From the NCBI GenBank assembly GCA_049472395.1, contig JBLIRR010000008.1:124001-188000 (forward strand): a DNA stretch of 64,000 nucleotides, given 5' to 3'. Positions 26,285-35,000 of the stretch are shown piece after piece. How positions within the stretch are numbered: position 1 is the stretch's first letter; each line of letters begins with the position of its first letter. Origin of the DNA: JBLIRR01 sp049472395 (lineage in GTDB: Bacteria; SZUA-182; DTGQ01; JBLIRR01). Under the pieces are notes generated by a model, which did not search any database, had not been told where the DNA came from, and saw nothing but the letters and a program-made list of their open reading frames with translations. The translations under genes were made by a program, and so were the position numbers.

Positions 26285-27934
26285 TTATTGACTTTGCGGT
26301 CTTTTACCCTTCTGTCGTGGGGGTCGATCGTGCATATTCCTTTCTTGATCATTCTGTCTTTTGTTCCGCTCTTGCGGGACCTGTGGCCGCTCATTCGGGC
26401 GTCGGGTCTGCTCTTGTGGGAGGGCAATGCGATCATTCGGTTTTGTGATGGGCTCATCCGGTCCTGATGGTGGCTCTTTTGGCATTTCCACAGAGGCTTC
26501 GGCGAGTGGGGGTGTGAGAAGCACGGTTTCTCCCTCTTCTAATCCGCTTATGATGTGTACCATCCTGCTGTTGTCAAGGCCCATCTCGACTTTTCGCGGT
26601 GTGAGCGTTCTTCCTTTCACCACATATACTGTTGTTTCATTGGCCACTTTAAGCACAGCTTGCAGAGGAACATATACTGCCTCTTCGTAGGAGGCTATGA
26701 TAATTTCTGCCCTGCAGCTCATACCGGTGCGAAGGAAAGGATTGTTACCGTCAATATAGATCTCAGTATTATAGACTTTCAAGTCAGGATTAAGCCAACT
26801 GCTCTGGGGATCGGGCAAGGGAGCAATTTTTGCGACCCGGCCGGTAAAGAGTTTGCCGGGTAAGGCATCAACCGTTATCTTTACAGGAAGATCAAGCTTA
26901 ACTTTCTTGAGATTTGCTTCGTGGACGTCTATCTCAGCTTTGACGGCCGAATCGGTCGGAAGATAGATGAGTTCCTGACGCTCCCTTACTTCCTGTCCCT
27001 CTGCGAGTGGTTCAACACTTCTATGCCGTCCACCCCCCTTGGCGCTTGTTGCATAGATGGCCAATCCATTCGATGGTGCATAGATTTTGGCTTTTTCTAT
27101 TTGTTTTTCAATTTTGGCCAGCTTATCCTTTTGACGCATAAATTCAGACTCTTTGGCTTGTAGTTCCGCCTCAGCCTGCACCACATCTGCTCGTGCCTTG
27201 CGCTGGACACGCTCAAGGGCCATTTCAGCCTGGCTTACATCACTTTCAAGCTGGGCAAGGGTCCGTTTATAGGTAAAATTTTTAAGAAGATCAAGATTAT
27301 TGCGGGCCAATTCCAAATCCAAGGCTTTTTTTCGCGCAGCTAATTCATCAGCCTGAAGCTCCGACTCTGATATATATTTCTCCTGATACAAATTCGTTGA
27401 CCATTTCAAGGTTTCCTCAGCGCGGGTTAATTCCTCCTGGGCTAACGTAATCTGTGCTTCCGCCTCTTTTACTTGATTGGGGTATTCTCCCTCAATATAT
27501 TTTTTTAGATCCTGTTGAGCGAATTCAAGCGTGAGGGCAGCCTTGTCGATATCGCTTTGCGCCTGGTTTTTCACCACAGCAAGGTTTTCTCGCGCATTGA
27601 TAAAGGCTGCTTCAGCATTTTGTACTTGAATCTGTTGATCTATTTTTTCATCAACGAGCTTGCTCGCATCAAGCTCAATTAACAAGTCTCCCTTCTCAAC
27701 CCTTGTGCCTTCCGCTATCAGCCACAGGATTGAAGTTTGGCCCTCCACCTCATTTTTAATAATGAGTTGGTCGCGGGCTTTGATGACACCCGCTTCTGTG
27801 ACACTGATGGTCAACGGTCCTTTTTGTGTCGTGTAGGTGGCATCCTCCTTTGCTATCCTGCTTCGGGATTGACATGAATAAAAGGACAGTACACATATAC
27901 CAACCACAAGTAAAAATTTCTTATTCATGCTCAT
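26285..27934 (-). CDS. Periplasmic adaptor (HlyD/MacA family) lipoprotein of tripartite efflux
   Basis: 549 residues. It has a lipoprotein-like signal (MSMNKKFLLVVGICVLSFYSC), a split biotinyl-lipoyl domain, a very long coiled-coil hairpin (about 110-300: alternating A/E/Q/L heptads such as AEAAFINARENLAVVKNQ), a beta-barrel region (VDALPGKLFTGRVAKIAPLP) and a membrane-proximal domain. The tail is an unusual Pro/Arg/Asn/Gln-rich repeat of about 65 residues containing several copies of a P-x-E-R type motif. The hairpin would contact the TolC partner. The start at 27934 has GGAG 9 bases upstream and overlaps the TolC gene end by 14 bases. It is the second gene of the operon. Confidence 0.92.
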   Translation of the reverse strand: MSMNKKFLLVVGICVLSFYSCQSRSRIAKEDATYTTQKGPLTISVTEAGVIKARDQLIIKNEVEGQTSILWLIAEGTRVEKGDLLIELDASKLVDEKIDQQIQVQNAEAAFINARENLAVVKNQAQSDIDKAALTLEFAQQDLKKYIEGEYPNQVKEAEAQITLAQEELTRAEETLKWSTNLYQEKYISESELQADELAARKKALDLELARNNLDLLKNFTYKRTLAQLESDVSQAEMALERVQRKARADVVQAEAELQAKESEFMRQKDKLAKIEKQIEKAKIYAPSNGLAIYATSAKGGGRHRSVEPLAEGQEVRERQELIYLPTDSAVKAEIDVHEANLKKVKLDLPVKITVDALPGKLFTGRVAKIAPLPDPQSSWLNPDLKVYNTEIYIDGNNPFLRTGMSCRAEIIIASYEEAVYVPLQAVLKVANETTVYVVKGRTLTPRKVEMGLDNSRMVHIISGLEEGETVLLTPPLAEASVEMPKEPPSGPDEPITKPNDRIALPQEQTRRPNERPQVPQERNKRQNDQERNMHDRPPRQKGKRPQSQ

Positions 27935-29750
27935 ACTTTTTTTCTCCTGGTGTATATTCTTTCCACAGTCCCAGATCATCAACCATGAGCACTCCCATAT
28001 CGCGCTGCAATTCCAATTCGGCAATGCGATAATTTACCGCTGCTGAGGTTAATCCATTTTGTGCCGTAAGGAGCGCATCCTGGGCTTCCAGTAAATCACG
28101 GATTTCCGCCCTGCCTGCCTCAAGGAAAAGAGTAATACTTTTGACCCGTTTCTCAGCAAGCGCGATGGACATAGCCTCGATTGAAAGACTCTCACGGAAT
28201 TCTAATAAATCACGCAGCTTATTGCGCACTGAAAGTTTAATCTCGTCTTCCAATTTTTGCACCTCACGCACAGCCTGCTCAAGGTTTAAGAGGCTATTGC
28301 GATATGCTACGGCCTCCTGGGTGCGCTCCCATGGCATATCGAGAGTAAGAAGGGCAGAATATTTCCCCCTATGTGAGTCAAATCTCGCATCTTCTGAAGT
28401 TGCAGAGGCAATAGTCCTTCTCTCGCCAATTTCAGCCTTTCCGAGTAAGGTCAATTCTGCTCCCAATCCGTCTGCTGCAATGACAACCGAGCGTTGGGCA
28501 TCGTAGACCTTTCCCTGAACAATCAGCAAATCGAGACGGTTTTCCAGGGCAAGGCGCAGTGCCTGACCATCATCTATTTCAGAGAGCCTGCTTTCCTTAA
28601 GAGTATTCTCCTCGATCGTGACCCTCATATTTTGCATATTGGTACTCAATCGTTCCAATTCGGATCTGTCTAACTCTATATCAGCATCAGGGGGGAGGCC
28701 TAATAAGGTTTTAAAAGAGTCAAGACGTCGTTTATACTCCTCTTGTGCAGTTATCCAACGATTGTGAGCCCTCAATTCGTTTTGGAGCGCCTGGTCAACC
28801 TGTATTTCCGGGAGCCTCCCTGAATTTGCCAACTGGCGCGAACGGCGGGCTGAGGCTGCGAGGCTTTGGTAATTCTTTTCTGTATTTATCACTTGATCGT
28901 GGTGCTGAAGAACGGTAAGGTACTCACTGGCAATATCAACCGCAAGAATTCTTTTGAATCGTTCAAATTCATACATAGCGTACATGAGGGTGCGCTCTGC
29001 CTGCACCATGGATTCGGCACTCACATGCTTTCCCGCCCCCCTGAGAAGGGGGATCGTCATGGTTGCATCAGCCATAATCCCAAGTGAAGATGCCCCTCCG
29101 AGAGTAAGAAGATTTGCTACATCAACGGCAAGGGATGTTGCGAGATGAGCCCCGCTTTTTAATTTTTTACCTACACTCACCGTGCCGCTATATTCTGTCC
29201 CATTCACTTTTTCCCCACTACTTCCATCGGTGCTGAGAAGCGTTTCGACCTGTCCTGTGAAGGTATGTCGGAATTCATCCCGTTCCCTATAAAGATCGAG
29301 GGCAGCGCTGAAAATATCTTCTTTTTTGGTCTGATAGGTGAAATTGTTCCGGGCCCCAATCTGAAGGGCCTCTATAAGGGATATAAGAAGCGGTTTTCCC
29401 TCTCTTAACGGTGTATCCTCAGAAGAAGATAAAGGAGAAGGCGGAATAATTTTTTCCGGCCAGTGATCGATAGGCGTGAGCTGATCTATGCCCAGCGAGG
29501 CTTCACTTGTGTAAGGCAGTTGTTGGTCTCGCAGCAGACGGCGGCGGAGGATGTCACTTGGTCTTTCAATACTAAAATCTCCATGTTTATCAAGAATTTT
29601 CCTTTGTGTATTCTTAATAATTGTCAAGGCTGCCTGGTCTGCTTTCATCCTGTGCTTTGCAAGGGACTGACAACCGATACACAGAACTATGGATACACAC
29701 AGAGCGAGAAATACTCCCTGAAAAATAAAATAATTCGTTCTCTCTGTCAT
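27921..29750 (-). CDS. TolC-family outer membrane efflux lipoprotein
   Basis: 609 residues. A signal ends in a lipobox-like LCIGC (Cys27). Two outer-membrane efflux repeats then each hold long helices and a beta hairpin, at about 125-330 and 380-600 (LISLIEALQIGARNNFTYQT and DGQALRLALENRLDLLIVQG are the classic A-L-x-x-A-L-x-N-R-x-D repeats). It forms the outer-membrane exit duct for the downstream adaptor and MacB-type ABC pair. It is the first gene of the four-gene operon. The ~100-residue N-terminal extension with Arg-rich segments is longer than in E. coli TolC. Confidence 0.94.
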   Translation of the reverse strand: MTERTNYFIFQGVFLALCVSIVLCIGCQSLAKHRMKADQAALTIIKNTQRKILDKHGDFSIERPSDILRRRLLRDQQLPYTSEASLGIDQLTPIDHWPEKIIPPSPLSSSEDTPLREGKPLLISLIEALQIGARNNFTYQTKKEDIFSAALDLYRERDEFRHTFTGQVETLLSTDGSSGEKVNGTEYSGTVSVGKKLKSGAHLATSLAVDVANLLTLGGASSLGIMADATMTIPLLRGAGKHVSAESMVQAERTLMYAMYEFERFKRILAVDIASEYLTVLQHHDQVINTEKNYQSLAASARRSRQLANSGRLPEIQVDQALQNELRAHNRWITAQEEYKRRLDSFKTLLGLPPDADIELDRSELERLSTNMQNMRVTIEENTLKESRLSEIDDGQALRLALENRLDLLIVQGKVYDAQRSVVIAADGLGAELTLLGKAEIGERRTIASATSEDARFDSHRGKYSALLTLDMPWERTQEAVAYRNSLLNLEQAVREVQKLEDEIKLSVRNKLRDLLEFRESLSIEAMSIALAEKRVKSITLFLEAGRAEIRDLLEAQDALLTAQNGLTSAAVNYRIAELELQRDMGVLMVDDLGLWKEYTPGEKKYEHE

Positions 29751-30128
29751 TCTATTTTCTGCACGTGGTTCTTCATTTTTTTAATTCTTATACGATGGTA
29801 TTATCCCATATTTTACTGGGATAAAAAAGCTATGCAACTTTTTTTGAAACGGATACATGGGATGTAAAGGGATATTCCCCCCTACTGTATAGCTTTTCTT
29901 ACACAAAGGTGTACCATAATTTTTTATTGATGTATATCTTATTCCATATAAGTTATTCAAAAATTTAAGGAAACTGAGATAGTAAATTTATCTTTCATAG
30001 ATGGCACAGGTTTTGCCCTTTCTATTCCATCGTATGACAATGAGAACTTATGGTGAACGGCAATTATAATTGAGTAATAGTAGCTATAGTAGGATTCGTT
30101 GAAAATAAAAAAATAAGGACAGGAGTGA
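29751..30128. other. Intergenic stretch between divergent efflux operon and IstA-like gene, with a perfect 8-base palindrome
   Basis: This 378-base AT-rich gap holds a perfect inverted repeat TTATCCCA / TGGGATAA (29801-29808 and 29817-29824, 8-base loop), about 50-75 bases upstream of the TolC-type gene start. That position suits an operator. No T-run follows on either strand, so it is not a factor-independent terminator. No other gene is visible here. Confidence 0.45.
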
Positions 30129-31013
30129 ATGGTTACAGATAAGCAAGTAAGAAAGTTATTAAAGCTATATCATAGTGAAGGCAAACTGGAAGTCGCGGCA
30201 TTAAAAGCAGGAATGTCTGAGACTACTGCCCGTAAATATCTTAATAAGGGGAAGCTCCCAAGTGAGTGCAAGGTGATAAGGACATGGAGGACACGCAAAG
30301 GCCCCTTCGATGATGTGTGGAAAAGCATTCAGTCCCAATTGGAACTTAATCCTGGATTAGAGGCAACAACTGTATTTGAATGGCTGAGGCGGGAATATCC
30401 CTGGAAATATGGCGATGGGCAGATTCGCACACTTCAAAGGAAAATAAAGCAATGGCGTTCTTTAAATAATGGGAGAGATGTGGAAAATTATTGTGCGGAT
30501 TATGCACCAGGAGAATTATGCGCATTTGATTTTATTCAGATGAGTGGTGCAGGCATATCGATTGAGGAAAGAGCATTTGACCACTTTATTTTTCATTTTA
30601 TTATGCCCTATTCACAATGGCAGGCAGGAACAATCTGTGGTGAAAAGTGTTTTGAGAGCCTTAGTATGGGGCTTCGGAATGCATTGTGGGAACTGGGAGG
30701 AGTCCCAAAAACACTCTATAAAGCACACATATTATTCGAAAATGGATTTATTGCTCGCTACCAGGCGCTCCTGAGTCACTATGGCCTTAAGAGTGCCGAA
30801 CCCGAAACATATAGCCTTAATAAAGACAGGGCTATACAAGGCCAGCATGACCGTTTCAGAAAAGCGATTGAGCAGAGTCTTGTATTAAGGGGACGTAGGA
30901 GTTTTAGAGACCTGCAGGAATATGAATCATTCAGGCGCAAATTATTTTATCAATTAAATACCCAGCAGCAGAATTATTTAAAAGAAGAGTTAAAGGTGTT
31001 AAGAAAATTTTAA
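30129..31013 (+). CDS. IS21 IstA-like protein with degraded catalytic domain (probable domesticated transposase)
   Basis: 294 residues. The N-terminus carries the IstA helix-turn-helix region (DKQVRKLLKLYHSEGKLEVA, MSETTARKYLNKGKLPSE) and the typical TWRTRKGPFDDVW and NPGLEATTVFEWLRREYPW blocks. The integrase core follows with the first Asp (AFDFIQM), ETGTICFSESF-like TICGEKCFESLSMGLRNALW and LGGVPKT. After that, the expected T-D-x-x-S-A-A-V segment with the second Asp is replaced by TLYKAHILFENGF. The N-G-D-V-E segment carrying the catalytic Glu is replaced by RAIQGQHDRF. The protein stops about 200 residues short of full IstA, and no istB partner follows. The frame is intact with a good ACAGGAG site, so it may serve as a DNA-binding protein for the adjoining polyketide locus (inference). 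Confidence 0.85.
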   Translation: MVTDKQVRKLLKLYHSEGKLEVAALKAGMSETTARKYLNKGKLPSECKVIRTWRTRKGPFDDVWKSIQSQLELNPGLEATTVFEWLRREYPWKYGDGQIRTLQRKIKQWRSLNNGRDVENYCADYAPGELCAFDFIQMSGAGISIEERAFDHFIFHFIMPYSQWQAGTICGEKCFESLSMGLRNALWELGGVPKTLYKAHILFENGFIARYQALLSHYGLKSAEPETYSLNKDRAIQGQHDRFRKAIEQSLVLRGRRSFRDLQEYESFRRKLFYQLNTQQQNYLKEELKVLRKF

Positions 31014-31101
31014 GTAATAAGAATAATTGACGTTTATCGAACATATACTGCGACGATAATACGAATTCACTTAATCCACTTAGGTGGAAGGGAGGGGAAT
31101 A

Positions 31102-31866
31102 ATGATATATCAAAAGGCACACTCTGATCAGAGAACCTCGATCCTTACTACAACTCCAGGCATACCATACTCTTATAATAGTCTTTCAACACATGGAAAT
31201 ATTTTTATTCGGAAGGTTGATAATAGAGAAGATATTATAAGAGTATTTGATGTGCGGTGGAAAGGATACGCAAAATATTTTAGGAGCAAGGAGGAAATGG
31301 TTGATGGATATGATCTTGCTTCTAATATGACGCTTCTTCTTGCCGAAGATGAACGAAGACACCCATGCGGAACCTTGAGAATTCTTGATAGAAGATTTGG
31401 GGATATAGAGCTTGATGAATTCCTCGACGTTAATTCATTGCTTCCTGAAAATGAGCGCTTATGTATTGAAGCAAGCCGTTTTTCCATTCCTCCTCATCCA
31501 AATGCCAAATTAATCAAGCTTCTTCTCTGGAAAGCACTTCTCCTCTATTGCCTGGGAAATGGAATAACTACAATAGTTATATCCATTCGTCCCCAATCGG
31601 CTCGTCTCTATCGGTGTTTGTTTTTCGATGACCTTGGCTCTTCCGGGATATATTGTCATTCCTTATTGGGAAATTTAGAGCATCATAGTTATAAACATAA
31701 TATTGCGGAGAAAAGACCGGTGTTAAAAGCAAAAAGCCCATTTCTGTATAATTTTTTATATGAAGAATATCACCCGAACATACATAATAATTGTTTTATG
31801 CCGATTATGCCTAAATCTACGGTATATGCCTATAATTATTCGCAACTAAATCTTAATCCCACCTAG
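31102..31866 (+). CDS. FeeM-like N-acyl amino acid synthase (GNAT/autoinducer-synthase fold)
   Basis: 254 residues. The fold and motifs match the FeeM/LuxI-related GNAT group: IFIRKVDNREDIIRVFDVRW, the strand TLLLAEDERRHPCGTLRILD and the E-A-S-R-F motif (CIEASRFSIPP), followed by a helix-rich half (LLWKALLLYCLGNGITTIVI). FeeM enzymes take a long acyl chain from acyl carrier protein and attach it to an amino acid amine. Immediately upstream of a carrier-protein-bearing polyketide synthase, it could cap the polyketide chain or supply an acylated starter (inference). The start is the ATG at 31102 after GGGAGGGG; a GTG 18 bases upstream is in frame but lies on the ribosome-binding site. A 223-base gap separates it from the synthase. 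Confidence 0.8.
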   Translation: MIYQKAHSDQRTSILTTTPGIPYSYNSLSTHGNIFIRKVDNREDIIRVFDVRWKGYAKYFRSKEEMVDGYDLASNMTLLLAEDERRHPCGTLRILDRRFGDIELDEFLDVNSLLPENERLCIEASRFSIPPHPNAKLIKLLLWKALLLYCLGNGITTIVISIRPQSARLYRCLFFDDLGSSGIYCHSLLGNLEHHSYKHNIAEKRPVLKAKSPFLYNFLYEEYHPNIHNNCFMPIMPKSTVYAYNYSQLNLNPT

Positions 31867-31943
31867 TAGTCGAATGGGAGGGGGCTTTTAATTTAATTGG
31901 AAGATTACAATTTTAAGGAAGATTACTTCTTTCTAATAACAAA

Positions 31944-32038
31944 TATAATTTATTTAATAATATAAATTATATTACAAATATATTTATTATAAATAACAAG
32001 AGGCTGTGAGGCTCATGATACCTATGAGGCGCATGATA
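31944..32038 (+). promoter_or_regulatory. Palindrome and direct repeats in the leader of the polyketide synthase
   Basis: A perfect 9-base inverted repeat TATAATTTA / TAAATTATA (31944-31952, 31963-31971) is followed by a 14-base direct repeat TGAGGC(T/G)CATGATA at 32007-32020 and 32025-32038 (18-base period). Together they occupy the 223-base gap before the synthase ATG at 32090, which has a GAGGGG ribosome-binding site. This is likely a control region; the factor is unknown. Confidence 0.45.
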
Positions 32039-32089
32039 ATCGAAAGATAATACATTAAAAAGATAATAAAAAAACATTGAGGGGATACT

Positions 32090-35000
32090 ATGAAAAAAGG
32101 AAGTAATAAAAAAGATGGCGCAGGAGATATTGCTGTTATAGGTATAGCCTGCCGTTTTCCAGGAGCTCGGAACTATCAAGAATTTGCAGATAATCTATTG
32201 AAGGGGATCAATTCCATTAAACAGATTCCTTCCTCCCGCTGGGATACTGAAAAATACTACTCTCCCAACTTCGACGAACCGAATAAAAGCATTAGCAAAT
32301 GGTGCGGCCTTATTGATGATATCGATCAATTTGATAATCGTTTCTTCAATATCTCACCAAGGGAAGCCAATAATATGGACCCTCAACAGAGGCTCCTTCT
32401 TGAGGAGACCTGGCACTGTATAGAAGACTCAGGGGTACCTCTGAGCAGCCTTCAGAGGAAGACAACATCAGTCTATGTGGGAGTCATGGCAATTGATTAC
32501 CATCAGGAAGCATCCTCTCCTGATGTGATCACAGATAGTTATGCCTGTCTGGGAAATTATGAGTGCATTCTTGCCAACCGGATTTCTTATATATTTGGGC
32601 TTGAAGGAGCAAGCATTTCTATTGATGCTGCCTGTGCTTCTTCACTGGTGGCCATTCATGAAGCAAAACGCTCGCTCATCATGAATGAGAGTGATTATGC
32701 CTTGGCAAGCGGTGTATCCTTAAATTTTCATCCATGGAAATATATTTCCTTTTCAAAATCCAGGATGCTGAGCCCTGATGGGCAATGTAAAACTTTCGAT
32801 ATAAGCGCCAACGGATATGTGCCGGGGGAGGGAGTGGGAGTAATTCTCCTTCAACGCCTGGCAGATGCCATCGCTGATGGAAATCATATATATGGCATAA
32901 TAAAAGGCTCATCGGTAAAACATAGCGGGAAGACCCTCTCTATTACGGCGCCGCGGGTGGAAGCCCAGAGCAGAGTGATTTTATCGGCATATAAAAATGC
33001 GGGTGTGAGTCCTGATACCGTCTCCTATGTGGAAGCCCACGGCACGGGGACCTCTCTTGGTGATCCCATAGAGATAGAAAGTATAACGAAAGCCTTTAAG
33101 GAATATACTCAAGAGAAGCAATTTTGTAAGATCGGATCAGTCAAGACGAATATCGGGCATCTTGAAGCTGCCGCCGGGATAGCAGGGACCATAAAGGTAC
33201 TGATGATGCTGCAACACCGGAAGATACCGAAGAGCTTGAACATTATGAAATTAAATCCCATTATCAATTTTGAAGATTCCCCATTTACCGTAGCCACTGA
33301 ACTAAGCGATTGGAAAAGCAAAGAGCGGGGATTGCCGCTTCGAGCCGGGATAAGTTCCTTTGGTTTTGGAGGGGTTAATTCCCACGTGGTGCTTGAAGAA
33401 TATAGAGACACTGTGAAAAATAAGAAAGAACCTGATCAGAATCAACTTTTTATCCTTTCTGGCACCTCTTCTTATAGTATGCAAAAACTTATCGAAGAAT
33501 GGAGGCAATTCACTGAAAGCGAAACTTTCTCTCACTATAGTTTGCAAGACATCTGTGCTACATTGAAGCTGGGAAGAGGTGCTTTCCCCTATCGTTATGG
33601 GGTACACGTGCGCAGTAAGGAGGAGATTAAGGATCTATTGGATAAGGCAGAGTACTCCATTCAAAAACAACACAAAAACTATTGGTGCCTGCGCATTGGT
33701 GATTTTACTTTTGAAAGTCTTGAGCCCTTCCGCTCATATTTGGAAAGATTTGATTTATTTAAACACCATTTGGAAACAATTACGAGGTCCCTCCTTGATA
33801 GGGGAATAAAAGAGGACTCATTCAAGGATTTCAAGAAAGGGCCTTGGAGCAAAGAACATAAATCCCTTTATTCCTTTATAGTGATCTATGCGGGTATTCG
33901 GACCCTCATTGATTTGGGATTTACGCCGGACGTGATCACGGGCGAAAGGGCGGGAGTATTGACAGGCCTTGTGCTGAGCGGGATTATAACCCTGGAGGAT
34001 GCCTTGGCGGTACTCATGTCTGAAAAAAAATTAAAGGATATAGAATTTCATCGGCCCACAATCCCCTATTATGATGCTATTCTTAAAACCACTGTCATGC
34101 CGTTTCATTTTGATGAGACATACCTGCGGCTTCTTGTTGATGAAATGGGCCGGCAGAATAAATTATTAGGGCAAATACTTGTTGACGGTATATTCTATGC
34201 CCAGAGAAAAGATATAGAACCAACTGACAGGCATCGTGAGGAGACTCTTCTGGGGCAGCTTCTTTTAAGAAATGGCGCCATTACAAAGGAGCAGCTTAAT
34301 CATGCCCTGGCCGAGCAAAAAAAGAAAGGGGATATGCTTGGGCATATTCTTGTTGCGAGTAAATATTGCAGCCCTGATCAATTAGCCGAATCACTGCACC
34401 AGCAGGATTTATTGCGCTACTATGTCCAGGAAGTATTACGGCATTATGTGGATAAGGCGAGGTTGCTGAATGAAAATCAATTCACCTTTAAAAAATATCT
34501 GGAAGAGTGGAATATAGTACTTAAGAAGTCCGGCAGAGACCTTCTTCAGCTGCTTCATGATGAACAGATTCTCTCCCAGGAGGGGGGAAGGCTGAGAAAA
34601 GAGAAGCTGCTGCTCATGGTAATCATCATGAGCTGTCTTCGAAGGCTGAATCAAAAATGGAACCTCACCGAGTACCAGGTCGTGGAGGAGACGAGATTTT
34701 ATGAACTGGTTGATTTAGTCACCGACGAGGTCATGCCGAAGGATGACCTCGTGGCGCTCCTTCTGGGTGATAATCCCGACTATGCCTTTATAGCCCATAC
34801 GCTCAATAAGCGTCAATTAAGCCGGGGCTTGAGCAGCGCCTATCGGTATATAAAACAATTGCATCCGAATATAGAGGAGATTGAGGATGTGTCAAGCTGG
34901 CTTATCGAAGCCATGAAGATAGATAATGTGCTTCCGGAGGAGAGCATGGCCTATTTGCCCATTGATAAAATTGCCTTTTTTGAGATTGGGTTATTTCATA

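Noticed and set aside
29801..29824. TTATCCCA/TGGGATAA hairpin considered as a terminator
   Set aside because: There is no T-run after the stem on either strand, and it lies in a divergent promoter region. Kept only as a possible operator.
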